From assembly GCF_000423705.1 (NCBI RefSeq), contig NZ_KE384082.1, positions 804,843-868,842 of the forward strand: a DNA stretch of 64,000 nt, in the 5' to 3' direction. The translations under genes and the position numbers were made by a program. Source of the DNA: Stappia stellulata DSM 5886. GTDB taxonomy: Bacteria > Pseudomonadota > Alphaproteobacteria > Rhizobiales > Stappiaceae. This document shows positions 18,466-27,363 of the stretch, piece by piece. Below the pieces are notes generated by a model. It was not told where the DNA came from. It made no database searches and saw only the letters and a list, made by a program, of their open reading frames with translations. The stretch's first letter is position 1, and the number at the start of each line of letters is the position of its first letter.

Positions 18466-19671
18466 TCAAGCCGCGCCCCCCCGCAGACGAAGCATCGCAA
18501 TGGCACCGAGGGCGGCGCACGACAGGCAACTGGCGACGAACGCCAGCGACAGTGCGGCCCAGGCCCCCGCAAGATCAAACGCCATCCCGAGCGCGAACGG
18601 CGCCAACGCGCCGACGATCAACACCGGCCTGGCGATCCGGCCGAGCCGGCGGGCATACCCGTCAGCGCCGAAGAGATACATCGGCAAGGTTCCGCGCATG
18701 ATGGTGAACAGCCCGTTCGATCCCCCGTAAAGAACAGCGAAGATGGCCGCGGTGGTCGCATCGACCCCGGCCAGCGTCAGCAGAACGAAGGCGAACAGGA
18801 GAATGAGGACCGCAGCCAACGCGACGGCAAGCGGCGAGAGGTTGCGGGCCCACAAGAGCTCGAGAATCCGCGCTCCGACCTGGGACGGCCCGATCAGTGT
18901 GCCAACGGTGACGGCCGCAACAGCCGGCATGCCGAGATCGCCCAGGAGCGCAAGAAGATGCGCCGACAGGCCGACGAACTGGAAGGCGTTGCAACTGAAG
19001 GCAATCGCCAGAAAGAAAAAGACCCGCTTGCGCAGCACATCGTCGGCGCTCGTCTTGTCGGAAACCGTCGGCGACACCGGCGCGGGCATGGTGTCGCTTC
19101 CCGTGTCGGGAACTGACCGGGCGGGCAACAGAACATGTGCCGGCAGGGCGACAAGCGCCGTGAGCGCGGCGAACACCAGATAGGTCTCGCGCCAGCCGAA
19201 GCTCTCGAGCAGCCAGAGGGTTGCCGGCCAGCCGAGCGTGGAGGCAAAGCCGGCAATCAACGTCAGTGAGGTGATCAGCCGGCGGGCGTTTTCCGCAAAA
19301 AGCGACCCCAGTGTCGCGAATGCCGGGTCGTAGAGCGTCATCGCCATCGCGACGCCAAGCACCGCCCACACCAGAAGATAGGACACGGGGCCGTTCACGC
19401 CAGCCATCGCGGCAAGGCCAAGCGCGGAAATCGAAGACCCGCACGTCATCACCCAGCGACCGCCGTAGCGCTCGATAAGGCCCCCGACACGCGGAGACGC
19501 GAGCCCCGCGACGATCAGTGCCAGTGAAAACCCGCCAAGCCCGAAGGCCCGCGACCAGCCGAAGGTATCGGAAATCATCGGCACGGCCAGAACGACGGCA
19601 TACACCAATGTCGCATAGCCGACGATCTGGGTGACGCCGAGCAGCGTGACTGCGCGAACGGCCGGGCTCAT
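18466..19671 (-). CDS. MFS transporter, third gene of the ars cassette
   Basis: Major facilitator protein (about 401 aa) with some 12 hydrophobic segments. The N-terminal half contains GGRWVMTCGSSISALGLAAMAG and the middle a soluble loop after HVLLPARS. I chose ATG 19671 because the upstream frame would run into acr3. It begins 52 bp after acr3, in an arsR-acr3-MFS arrangement, so arsenite, antimonite or organoarsenical efflux is likely; MFS proteins such as ArsK and ArsJ play such roles, but I cannot assign it to either. There is no ArsJ-type GAPDH partner. Confidence 0.7.
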   Translation of the reverse strand: MSPAVRAVTLLGVTQIVGYATLVYAVVLAVPMISDTFGWSRAFGLGGFSLALIVAGLASPRVGGLIERYGGRWVMTCGSSISALGLAAMAGVNGPVSYLLVWAVLGVAMAMTLYDPAFATLGSLFAENARRLITSLTLIAGFASTLGWPATLWLLESFGWRETYLVFAALTALVALPAHVLLPARSVPDTGSDTMPAPVSPTVSDKTSADDVLRKRVFFFLAIAFSCNAFQFVGLSAHLLALLGDLGMPAVAAVTVGTLIGPSQVGARILELLWARNLSPLAVALAAVLILLFAFVLLTLAGVDATTAAIFAVLYGGSNGLFTIMRGTLPMYLFGADGYARRLGRIARPVLIVGALAPFALGMAFDLAGAWAALSLAFVASCLSCAALGAIAMLRLRGGAA

Positions 19672-19723
19672 TCGACCCGCCTCGCGAGTGGTCCGGGGCC
19701 GGTCCGGCCTCTGCCGGAGCCCC

Positions 19724-20743
19724 TCATCCCGGAAACCGCGCGCGGGTTCTGTTGGCAAAGGCAACCAGGCTCAGCATCACCGGCACCTCCACGAGCACGC
19801 CGACGACGGTGACAAGGGCGGCACCCGAGTTCAGCCCGAACAGCCCGATGGCGACCGCGACCGCCAGCTCGAAGAAATTCGAGGTGCCGATCAGCGCACA
19901 CGGTGCGGCGACCCTGTGCGGAAGCTTCCAGAGATAGGCCCAGCCATAGCCGAGCGCGAAGATCCCGTAGGACTGGATCAGGATCGGGACGGCAAGAAGC
20001 GCGATCAGCGCCGGGCGATCCAGAATGACCGGACCCTGGAAGCCGAACAGCAGGACGACCGTGAGCAGCAGACCGAGGATCGAGGCGGGCTTCACCCAGG
20101 CGGTGAATTTCGACACCGCCGGCTCCCCGCCCTGCGCGGTCAGAACCGAACGGGTGACGGCCCCCGCAACCAACGGGATCACCACATAGAGACCGACGGA
20201 CAGCAACAGCGTGTCCCACGGCACGGCGATGTCGGTAACACCCAGAAGAAGCGCAACGATCGGGGCGAAGGCAAACACCATGATCACGTCGTTGAGCGAG
20301 ACCTGCACCAGCGTGTAATTGGCATCGCCCTTGGTGAGCTGCGACCAGACGAAGACCATGGCCGTGCAGGGTGCAGCTCCCAGCAGGATCAGCCCGGCGA
20401 TATACTGGCCGACATCCTCTTGCGGAATGAACCCGGAAAAAACGTGCTTGAAGAACAGGATGCCGAGCGCTGCCATGGTGAAGGGCTTGATCAGCCAGTT
20501 CACGACAATCGTGATCACCAGCCCCTTTGGACGTTTGCCTACGTCCTTGAGACTGGTGAAGTCCACCGCCACCATCATCGGATAGACCATCGCCCAGATG
20601 AGCACGGCGACCAGCAGGTTGACCGAGGCGTACTCGAAACTGGCCAGGAGCTCGAAAACGCCCGGAACCAGATTGCCCAGAATGACGCCGGAGACGATGC
20701 CCAGACCGACCCAGAGGGAGAGATAGCGCTCGAAGATGCTCAT
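19724..20743 (-). CDS. acr3: Arsenite efflux permease ACR3
   Basis: Inner-membrane arsenite exporter of the ACR3 family (339 aa, about ten membrane segments). The signature [25 protein letters not shown] includes the conserved Cys required for arsenite transport, and [26 protein letters not shown] is the second conserved block. The ATG overlaps the arsR stop (ATGA), showing translational coupling. No arsC reductase is adjacent. Confidence 0.95.
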   Translation of the reverse strand: MSIFERYLSLWVGLGIVSGVILGNLVPGVFELLASFEYASVNLLVAVLIWAMVYPMMVAVDFTSLKDVGKRPKGLVITIVVNWLIKPFTMAALGILFFKHVFSGFIPQEDVGQYIAGLILLGAAPCTAMVFVWSQLTKGDANYTLVQVSLNDVIMVFAFAPIVALLLGVTDIAVPWDTLLLSVGLYVVIPLVAGAVTRSVLTAQGGEPAVSKFTAWVKPASILGLLLTVVLLFGFQGPVILDRPALIALLAVPILIQSYGIFALGYGWAYLWKLPHRVAAPCALIGTSNFFELAVAVAIGLFGLNSGAALVTVVGVLVEVPVMLSLVAFANRTRARFPG

Positions 20744-21084
20744 GATTCAACTTTCGTGATGTCGGATGGCGTCTGGACATGGGGGCCGCAAAGTTCGGGG
20801 CGCCCTTTGCAACAGTCATGCAGGAGGAAATCGAAAAGCGCGCGGATGCCGTCGTAGTGCGCGCTGTAGCGGATGGCCCGCCCCTCGCGCTCGGCCTCGA
20901 TCAGGCCCGCGCGCGCGAGCGCCGCAAGGTGGGTCGACAGCGTGTTCGCCCGCACGCCCAGAACCTGCGCCAGGTCGCCGGCCCCGACCCCTTCTGGGCC
21001 CGCCGTGACGAGATGCCGGAAGACATCGAGGCGGGTTTCCTGACCGAGCGCGGAGAGCGCGGCGATGGCGGCTTTTTTATCCAT
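20740..21084 (-). CDS. arsR: ArsR family arsenic-responsive repressor
   Basis: Winged-helix metalloid sensor (114 aa). The HTH reads [35 protein letters not shown]. As(III) ligands are likely Cys91, Cys92 and Cys99 in [11 protein letters not shown] near the C-terminus, the arrangement known from Acidithiobacillus ArsR rather than the E. coli site in the recognition helix. The operator begins at the first base upstream of the ATG and no Shine-Dalgarno sequence is possible, so the message is probably leaderless. It is first in an operon with acr3 and an MFS gene. Confidence 0.93.
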   Translation of the reverse strand: MDKKAAIAALSALGQETRLDVFRHLVTAGPEGVGAGDLAQVLGVRANTLSTHLAALARAGLIEAEREGRAIRYSAHYDGIRALFDFLLHDCCKGRPELCGPHVQTPSDITKVES

Positions 21085-21119
21085 AATTCGAGAAATATCG
21101 AATTAAACGAGCGCGTCAA
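21085..21119 (-). promoter_or_regulatory. arsR promoter and ArsR operator
   Basis: On the minus strand TTGACG (21114-21119) and TATTTC (21092-21097) are separated by 16 bp and form a -35/-10 pair. A perfect inverted repeat AATTCGA-N6-TCGAATT (21085-21104) is centred on the -10 element and abuts the arsR ATG. Bound ArsR would block polymerase, giving autorepression. The predicted start of transcription falls at or within a base or two of the ATG. Confidence 0.75.
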
Positions 21120-21210
21120 GTGACGGTTTCATGACGGCGCGCCGACACACCAGCGTCCGAAAACCGTCACAGGACGAAACCGTCGGATGAACGCGTAAAG
21201 AAAAACGGCC

Positions 21211-22041
21211 TCAGGCGGCGGGTTTCGCCGCCAGACGCTTCTTGATGCTTTCCACGTCGGCGCGCGGCGTCGCCGCGAACAGCGTCTTGGTGTAGTCGTG
21301 CTGCGGATCGGAGAACACCTGATCGCGCGTACCGTGTTCGACGGCCTCGCCGAAATACATCACCATCACTTCGTCGGCGATGTAGCGCACCACCGAGAGG
21401 TCATGGCTGATGAAGACATAAGTCAGCTCGAACTCGTCCTGAAGGTCGCGCAACAGGTTGAGGATCTGGGCCTGCACGGAGAGGTCGAGCGCGGACACGG
21501 GCTCGTCGAGCACCAGCAGTTTCGGGCGCAGCATGATCGCCCGGGCGATCGCCACGCGCTGGCGCTGGCCGCCGGAGAACATATGCGGATACCGGCCGTA
21601 GTGTTCCGGCGGCAGGCCGACCTTCTCCAGCATGGCAAGTGCTGCATCGCGCCGCTCGGCCGCACTCATCGAGGTGTTGAGCAGCAAGGGTTCTTCAAGC
21701 ACCGCGCCGATCTTCTGGCGCGGATTGAGCGAACCGTAAGGGTTCTGGAAGACGATCTGCACAGCCTGGCGCATCTCGCGGGTAACGCCGTGGGCGGCAA
21801 TGTCGATCCCCTCGCCGTCGATCTCGATGGTGCCCGCGGTCGGCGGGTCGATCATCGTCAGCATGCGCGCGAGCGTCGACTTTCCGCAGCCGGATTCCCC
21901 GACCACGGCGAGCGTCGAGCCGCGTTCGACATCAAAGCTCACACCCTTGACCGCATGCAGCAGCTTGCTCTTGCCGAACATGCCCCCGCTGATGACGTAG
22001 TCGCGCTTCAGGTCGCGGACTTTCAGGATCGGGGCGCTCAT
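21211..22041 (-). CDS. dppF: Dipeptide/oligopeptide ABC transporter ATPase DppF
   Basis: Second cytoplasmic ATPase of the peptide importer (276 aa). Walker A GESGCGKSTLAR, signature FSGGQRQRVAIARA, Walker B LLVLDEPVSALD and the peptide-type insertion QIVFQNPYGSLNPRQKIG are present. The C-terminal HDYTKTLFAATPR is the oligopeptide-ATPase tail. It overlaps dppD by 4 nt (ATGA) and ends the operon. Confidence 0.93.
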   Translation of the reverse strand: MSAPILKVRDLKRDYVISGGMFGKSKLLHAVKGVSFDVERGSTLAVVGESGCGKSTLARMLTMIDPPTAGTIEIDGEGIDIAAHGVTREMRQAVQIVFQNPYGSLNPRQKIGAVLEEPLLLNTSMSAAERRDAALAMLEKVGLPPEHYGRYPHMFSGGQRQRVAIARAIMLRPKLLVLDEPVSALDLSVQAQILNLLRDLQDEFELTYVFISHDLSVVRYIADEVMVMYFGEAVEHGTRDQVFSDPQHDYTKTLFAATPRADVESIKKRLAAKPAA

Positions 22042-22895
22042 GGCTGCACCTCGCGCACATCGGCCTGCATCATCGCCTCATAGTCGGCAACTGTCGGCAG
22101 CCGGTCGCCGGTCGCGTTCTCCGGCAAGGCCGACAGCAGCGCCTTGGTGTAGGGATGGGACGGGTTCTCGAACAGCGTCAAGACATCCGCCGTTTCCATC
22201 TGCTTGCCCTTGTACTGCACCACCACCCGGTCGGCCGTCTCGGCAACCACGCCCATGTCGTGGGTGATCATGATCAGCCCCATGCCCGTGTCGCGCTGCA
22301 TGTCCGTCAGGAGATCGAGAATCTGCTTCTGGATCGTGACATCGAGCGCCGTTGTCGGTTCGTCGGCGATCAGCAGCTTCGGCTCGCATGCCGTGGCGAT
22401 GGCGATCATCACCCGCTGGCACTGACCGCCCGACATCTGGTGCGGAAACGCCGAGACCCGGCGCAGCGGATCGGGAATGCCGACGGATTCCAGCAACTCG
22501 ATGACCCTGTCCTTGCGCGCCTTGCGCGACAGGGATGTATGCGCCTTCAACACCTCGTCGAGCTGGAACCCGATCGTGAAGCACGGATTGAGGCTCGCGA
22601 TCGGCTCCTGGAAGATCATCGCGATGTCCTTGCCGATCACCTTGCGCCGTTCGGCGGCAGGCATCGTGCGCAGATCGATACCCTCAAAGGCCATAAGGTC
22701 GGCGCTCACCGTTGCACTCTCGGGCAGTAGCCCCATCACGGCGAGCATGGCGACCGACTTGCCGGACCCCGATTCCCCGACGATGGCGAGCACCTCCCCG
22801 CCCTCGACCGTGTAGTCGACGCCGTCGAGCGCGCGAAACGGCCCGGCGGCCGTGTCGAATTCCACGCGCAGATTGCGGATTTCAAGAAGGGCCAT
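22038..22895 (-). CDS. dppD: Dipeptide/oligopeptide ABC transporter ATPase DppD
   Basis: First ATPase of the importer (285 aa). Walker [12 protein letters not shown], signature [14 protein letters not shown], Walker [13 protein letters not shown] and the tail [14 protein letters not shown] are intact. It follows dppC by 3 bp and overlaps dppF, so the operon is tightly coupled. Confidence 0.93.
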   Translation of the reverse strand: MALLEIRNLRVEFDTAAGPFRALDGVDYTVEGGEVLAIVGESGSGKSVAMLAVMGLLPESATVSADLMAFEGIDLRTMPAAERRKVIGKDIAMIFQEPIASLNPCFTIGFQLDEVLKAHTSLSRKARKDRVIELLESVGIPDPLRRVSAFPHQMSGGQCQRVMIAIATACEPKLLIADEPTTALDVTIQKQILDLLTDMQRDTGMGLIMITHDMGVVAETADRVVVQYKGKQMETADVLTLFENPSHPYTKALLSALPENATGDRLPTVADYEAMMQADVREVQP

Positions 22896-22898
22896 GCG

Positions 22899-23813
22899 TC
22901 AGCTCCGCTTCAGCTTGGGATCAAGGGCGTCGCGCAAGCCATCGCCGACGAGATTGATCGCCAGCACGGTGATCAGGATCGCAAGGCCCGGGAAAGTGAC
23001 CACCCACCACGCACGCAGGATGAACTCGCGCGCCTCGGCGAGCATCGTGCCCCATTCCGGCGTCGGCGGCTGCGCGCCCATGCCGAGAAAGCCGAGCGCG
23101 GCCGCGTCCAGGATCGCATTGGAGAAGGACAGCGTTCCCTGCACGATCAGCGGCGCAAGACAGTTCGGCAGGATCGTCTTGAACATCAGCCGCGTGTTGC
23201 CCGCGCCCGCAAGCCGTGCCGCAACCACATAGTCGCGGGTGCGCTCGGTGAGCACGGCGGCACGCGTCAGGCGCACGAAATGCGGCTGCAGCACAATGGC
23301 GATGGCGATCATCGCATTCATCAAGCCGGGACCGAGCACGGCAACGAGCACCAGTGCCAGAAGGAGCGAGGGAAACGCGAGGATGACGTCCATCACCCGC
23401 ATGATCACCGTGTCGACCCAGCCGCGAAAATAGCCCGCGACAACGCCTATGACGATGCCGCCGGTGAGCGCGATACCGACGACGACAAGCCCGATGAACA
23501 GTGAGAAACGCGCGCCGAAGATCAGCCGCGAGAGCATGTCCCGCCCGACCGCGTCGGTGCCCAGCAGGAACATCGAATTGCCCCCCTCCTGCCAGACCGG
23601 CGGGGTGAGGAAGAAGTCGCGGTATTGCACATCCGGGTCGTGCGGCGCGACGAGCGGCGCGGCCAACGCCACGATCACCAGCACGATGAAGACGAACAGC
23701 CCGGCGACCGCACCCCGGTTTTGGGAGAAGTAGAACCAGAATTCCGCCAGCATCTTGCGGGTGGCATTGCGGCTTTCCGCGAGGACGACCGCACTCCTGT
23801 CAGGATTGTTCAT
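22899..23813 (-). CDS. dppC: Dipeptide ABC transporter permease DppC
   Basis: Membrane subunit (304 aa) with about six membrane segments. The N-terminal OppC-type segment precedes the first helix; FLLGTDAVGRDMLSRLIFGARFSLFIG and the EAA-like loop ARLAGAGNTRLMFKTILPNCLAPLIV mark the family. Start ATG 23813 was chosen from homology, since the open frame upstream overlaps dppB. It starts 17 bp after the dppB stop. Confidence 0.92.
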   Translation of the reverse strand: MNNPDRSAVVLAESRNATRKMLAEFWFYFSQNRGAVAGLFVFIVLVIVALAAPLVAPHDPDVQYRDFFLTPPVWQEGGNSMFLLGTDAVGRDMLSRLIFGARFSLFIGLVVVGIALTGGIVIGVVAGYFRGWVDTVIMRVMDVILAFPSLLLALVLVAVLGPGLMNAMIAIAIVLQPHFVRLTRAAVLTERTRDYVVAARLAGAGNTRLMFKTILPNCLAPLIVQGTLSFSNAILDAAALGFLGMGAQPPTPEWGTMLAEAREFILRAWWVVTFPGLAILITVLAINLVGDGLRDALDPKLKRS

Positions 23814-23830
23814 TGTGTGTGCCTCGGCGG

Positions 23831-24838
23831 TCAATTGTGACGGATGCGCGGATTGACCAGCCCGTAGAGCAGGTCGACCGTCAGGTTCACCACCATCACG
23901 ATGGCGGCGATCATCAGCAGCCCGCCCTGCACGACCGGGTAGTCGCGCCGCGCGATGCTGTCGACCATCCACTTGCCGATGCCGGGCCACGAGAAGATCG
24001 TCTCCGTCAGGATCGCGCCGGCGAGCAGCACGCCGACCTGGAGCCCGATGGTGGTGATCACCGGGATCAGCGCATTACGCAGCGCATGCATTCCCACCAC
24101 ACGGAAGGGCGTCAGCCCCTTGGCCCGGGCCGTGCGGACGTAATCCTCGCCCAGCACCTCCAGCATGGCGGAGCGTGTCTGGCGGGCAATTACGGCAAGC
24201 GGGATCGTCGCGAGCACGATGGCCGGCAGGATGAGATGGCGGACAGCGGAGGTGAAGGCGCCCTTTTGACCCGACAGCAGGCTGTCGATCAGCATGAAGC
24301 CGGTCGGCTGGGGAAAATAGAACATCAAGGAGATCCGGCCCGAGACCGGCGTCCACTGCAGGATGCCCGAAAACAGGATGATCAGCAGCAGGCCCCACCA
24401 GAAGATCGGCATCGAATAGCCGATGAGCGCCGTGCCCATGATCGTCTGGTCGAAGAAGGAGCCGCGCTTGACCGCCGCCAGGATGCCGGCCGGAATGCCG
24501 ATCGCGACCGCAAGAATGATGGCGCAAAGTGCCAGTTCGGCGGTTGCGGGAAACAGGGTGAAGAACTCGGTCACGACCGGCTTCTTGGTCACGATCGAGA
24601 TACCGAGATCGCCCTGCAACAGCCCGACCAGATAGTCGAAATACTGCTCCCAGATCGGCCGGGAAAAGCCGAACTGCTCCATGAGCTGATTGTAACGTTC
24701 CTCGGTGATGCCGCGTTCGCCGGCCAGAAGAAGCACGGGATCGCCGGGCAGGAGGCGAATGAATCCGAAAGCGACGATGGTGACACCGAGAAATGTCGGC
24801 ACCAACAACGCCAGGCGTCCTATCAAAAAGCGGAACAT
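23831..24838 (-). CDS. dppB: Dipeptide ABC transporter permease DppB
   Basis: Membrane subunit (335 aa) beginning MFRFLIGRLALLVPTFLGVTIVAFGFIRLLPGDP, the classic OppB/DppB N-terminus. The EAA-like loop appears in RTARAKGLTPFRVVGMHALRNALIPVI. ATG 24838 is used rather than the in-frame 24868. The gene is separated from dppA by about 100 bp holding two hairpins, consistent with lower expression of the membrane part. Confidence 0.92.
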   Translation of the reverse strand: MFRFLIGRLALLVPTFLGVTIVAFGFIRLLPGDPVLLLAGERGITEERYNQLMEQFGFSRPIWEQYFDYLVGLLQGDLGISIVTKKPVVTEFFTLFPATAELALCAIILAVAIGIPAGILAAVKRGSFFDQTIMGTALIGYSMPIFWWGLLLIILFSGILQWTPVSGRISLMFYFPQPTGFMLIDSLLSGQKGAFTSAVRHLILPAIVLATIPLAVIARQTRSAMLEVLGEDYVRTARAKGLTPFRVVGMHALRNALIPVITTIGLQVGVLLAGAILTETIFSWPGIGKWMVDSIARRDYPVVQGGLLMIAAIVMVVNLTVDLLYGLVNPRIRHN

Positions 24839-24855
24839 GGGGTTTATCCAGACGC

Positions 24856-24936
24856 GCGCACCGGCCAAAATCGGCCGGTGCGCTATGCTGCGAGGCGGTG
24901 CCGAAGCCTCAAGGGCCGCGGCACCGTTCGGCCCTT
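24856..24936 (-). terminator. Two intercistronic hairpins between dppA and dppB
   Basis: The first on the transcript (24911-24936) is a perfect 7-bp AAGGGCC/GGCCCTT stem just after the dppA stop. The second (24856-24883) is a perfect 11-bp stem, GCGCACCGGCC / GGCCGGTGCGC, with a 6-nt loop. Neither has a T-run on the dpp strand, so attenuation or protection of the dppA message is likelier than full termination. Confidence 0.65.
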
Positions 24937-24940
24937 TGGC

Positions 24941-26545
24941 TTACTCGGCGATATCGACGCCGTCGAACCGGTGACCGCCCAGCGGATCCATGACGTAGCC
25001 CGACACCTTGGTCGACATCGGCATGAAGACCACCGAGTGCGCGATGGTTGCCCACGGCGCCTGCTCCTTGAAGACCACCTGGGCCTCTTCATAGAGCTTG
25101 GTGCGCTCGTCCTTGTCGGAGATCGTCTTGGCCTTCTGGATCAGGTCCTCGAACGGCTGGTGGCACCACTGCGCGCGGTTGGAACCGCCCACGCCGTCGC
25201 AACCGAGCAGCACGGCGAGGAAGTTGTCCGGATCGCCGTTGTCGCCGGTCCAGCCGAGAAGCACGGCACCCTCGCGGTCCTTTTCCTTGGAGCGCTTCAG
25301 GTACTCGCCCCATTCGTAGGAGACGATCTCGACCTCAACGCCGACCTTGGCGAAATCCGCCTGGATCACTTCGGCCATGCGCCGTGCGTTGGGGTTGTAG
25401 GGACGCTGCACCGGCATCGCCCAGATCTTCATCTTGAGGTCCGTGACGCCGGCTTCCTCAAGCATCTTCTTCGCCGCTTCCGGATCGAACGCGTCGTCCT
25501 CGACGGCCTTGTTGTAGGACCACATCGTCGGCGGGATCGGGTTCTTGGCCGCCTGGCCGGCACCCTGGAACACGGCGTCGAGAATGGCCTGCTTGTTGAT
25601 GGCCATGTTGAGCGCCTTGCGCACCTTGACGTTGTCGAAGGGGGCAACCTGGGTGTTATAGGCCATGTAACCGACGTTCAGGCCTTCCTGCTCCATCAGG
25701 TTCAGGTTGGCATCCGCCTTGATGTCCGAAACATCGGCCGGTGCCGGATAGGGCGCAACGTGGCACTCGCCGGCCTTCAGCTTCTGCAGGCGCACCGACG
25801 CGTCGGTGGTGATGGCGAAGATCAGGTTGTCGATCGGCTGCTTGCCGTCCCAGTAGTCGGCGAAGGCCTGGTAGCGGATGACCGCATCCTTCTGGTATCC
25901 GACGAACTGGAACGGACCGGTGCCGACCGGAACCTGGTTCATCATCTCCATCTTGCCATCGGCTTCGAGCTGGTCGGCATATTCAGCAGACATGACCGAG
26001 GCGAAATCCATCGCCAGGTTGGCAAGCATCGGCGCTTCCGGACGGGTCAGCACGAACTTCACCGTATGGTCGTCGACCTTGACGATCTCCTTGATGAGAT
26101 CCGGCATCGACATGCCGTTGAAATACTCCCAGGACGCGCCCGGCGTATAGGAATTCCAGGCATGATTCTCGTCGAGCTGACGTCCGAACGAATAGATCAC
26201 GTCGTCGGCGTTGAAATCACGGGTCGGGGCGAAACCGTCGACCGAATGGAACTTCACGCCCTTGCGAAGGTTGAAGGTGTACTCGAGCCCGTCTTCCGAA
26301 ACCTCCCAGCTTTCGGCCAGGCCCGGAACGACCTCGGTTGTCCCGCGCTTGAATTCCACCAGACGATTGTAAACCGGCTTGGAGGCCGCATCGAATGTCG
26401 TACCGGACGTGTAAAGCGCAGAATCGAAGCCTTCCGGCGAACCTTCAGAGCAATAGACGAGGGTCTTCGCCGACGCGGCGGAAGCCGCGAACATGGCTAG
26501 ACTGACGCCCATGAGTGCAATTTTCATGGTGCGGCGAATGATCAT
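24941..26545 (-). CDS. dppA: Dipeptide ABC transporter, periplasmic binding protein DppA
   Basis: Peptide receptor of SBP family 5 (534 aa). The signal peptide runs to about residue 26 (FAASAASA cleavage). Mature sequence KTLVYCSEGSPEGFDSALYTSGTTFDAAS and the interior HRFDGVDIAE terminus are characteristic of DppA. ATG 26545 has GGGAG 8 nt upstream; an internal ATG at 26527 lacks one. It is first in dppABCDF. Dipeptides are the likely substrate; haem or delta-aminolevulinate transport is known for some DppA proteins. Confidence 0.94.
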   Translation of the reverse strand: MIIRRTMKIALMGVSLAMFAASAASAKTLVYCSEGSPEGFDSALYTSGTTFDAASKPVYNRLVEFKRGTTEVVPGLAESWEVSEDGLEYTFNLRKGVKFHSVDGFAPTRDFNADDVIYSFGRQLDENHAWNSYTPGASWEYFNGMSMPDLIKEIVKVDDHTVKFVLTRPEAPMLANLAMDFASVMSAEYADQLEADGKMEMMNQVPVGTGPFQFVGYQKDAVIRYQAFADYWDGKQPIDNLIFAITTDASVRLQKLKAGECHVAPYPAPADVSDIKADANLNLMEQEGLNVGYMAYNTQVAPFDNVKVRKALNMAINKQAILDAVFQGAGQAAKNPIPPTMWSYNKAVEDDAFDPEAAKKMLEEAGVTDLKMKIWAMPVQRPYNPNARRMAEVIQADFAKVGVEVEIVSYEWGEYLKRSKEKDREGAVLLGWTGDNGDPDNFLAVLLGCDGVGGSNRAQWCHQPFEDLIQKAKTISDKDERTKLYEEAQVVFKEQAPWATIAHSVVFMPMSTKVSGYVMDPLGGHRFDGVDIAE

Positions 26546-26847
26546 ACTTAAGTCTCCCATTTAATTTTTTGGCCAACGCAAACGAACGTGGCGCTCCTAC
26601 TTCGAGCTTGTCCTGTTCCAAGGGCGCGGCCTATTGCGCACAATAGTGCCGCAATCCGGCACAGACAACAGAATTTGAATTCCTCATGGCGGGGTTTTTT
26701 GGAAAATCAATCCTCCGAGACCCTAAATTCCGGTGAGTTTGCGCGGACTTCGCCCAACGCGACGCAAACTGCCGTTGCGCAAGGCGGCAACGCCGGAATG
26801 CGGCCCTATCGAGAGGCAAACAAGGCAACGGGGAAGCCGCGGCATCG
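26546..26847 (-). promoter_or_regulatory. dppA promoter region with palindrome over the -10
   Basis: This 302-bp gap holds no supported gene. On the minus strand TTGTCT (26663-26668) and TATTGT (26640-26645) are spaced by 17 bp, a plausible sigma-70 promoter about 90 bp before dppA. A perfect inverted repeat CTATTG-CGCA-CAATAG (26631-26646) overlaps the -10, the position expected for a repressor operator. The remainder towards merR shows nothing I can name. Confidence 0.5.
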
Positions 26848-27294
26848 TCACCTTGTCGATACTGACGGGGATTTGACCGCGCGCTTCGCCTTACTGTCAC
26901 CGGAAGAACGCGCGGCGAATTGCATGAGTCGCCGGAATTTCGGGCAGTCCATGTGGTTTTCCGCCGGACACTCTGCCACGTGCCGCAGCGCATCGCGCAG
27001 CCGCGACAGGCCGCGGATCTGCTCGTCAAGCGCATCGGCACGCAGGTGAAGCTCCGCGCGCGGCACCTGGGGCACACCATCCTCGGCGAAGAGCGCCTTG
27101 ATGTCCTCAAGCGCGAAACCGGCCATCTTTCCCAGGCCGATCAGGGCGAGCCGGGTCACCGTCGGCGTGTCGTACTGGCGTCGCAGCCCGTGACGTCCCA
27201 CGGAGCGAATCAGTCCGATTTCCTCGTAGTAGCGCAATGTTGAAGGGGGCAGACCGCTTTGTTGCGACAGCACGCCGATATCGAGACGTTTCAT
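26848..27294 (-). CDS. MerR family transcriptional regulator
   Basis: Promoter-twisting activator (148 aa). The winged helix KRLDIGVLSQQSGLPPSTLRYYEEIGLI and LRRQYDTPTVTRLALIGLGKMAGFAL are standard MerR sequences. The effector end has CPAENHMDCPKF, a Cys/His arrangement that might sense a metal, thiol stress or a drug; the ligand is unknown. ATG 27294 was chosen by the usual MerR N-terminus. It is divergent from an MFS efflux gene with a SoxR-like operator in the 69-bp gap, so it probably controls both. Confidence 0.88.
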   Translation of the reverse strand: MKRLDIGVLSQQSGLPPSTLRYYEEIGLIRSVGRHGLRRQYDTPTVTRLALIGLGKMAGFALEDIKALFAEDGVPQVPRAELHLRADALDEQIRGLSRLRDALRHVAECPAENHMDCPKFRRLMQFAARSSGDSKAKRAVKSPSVSTR

Positions 27295-27296
27295 GC

Positions 27297-27318
27297 TTGA
27301 CCTAAAGTTGACTTGAAG
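27297..27318 (+). promoter_or_regulatory. MerR/SoxR-like operator between merR and the MFS gene
   Basis: CCTAAAGTTGACTTGAAG (27301-27318) matches the SoxR dyad CCTCAAGTTAACTTGAGG at 15 of 18 positions. A -35-like TTGACC (27297-27302) directs towards the MFS gene; the -10 is not clear. The long spacer architecture is typical of MerR-activated promoters. Confidence 0.6.
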
Positions 27319-27363
27319 TGGCAGGGTACGCGCCATCCAACGTCAAGGACAAGAGGCCTCCGC

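Noticed and set aside
23813-26500. An 895-codon open frame antisense to dppB and dppA
   Set aside because: It is a mirror of two well-supported genes and shows no domain or hydrophobic pattern of its own.
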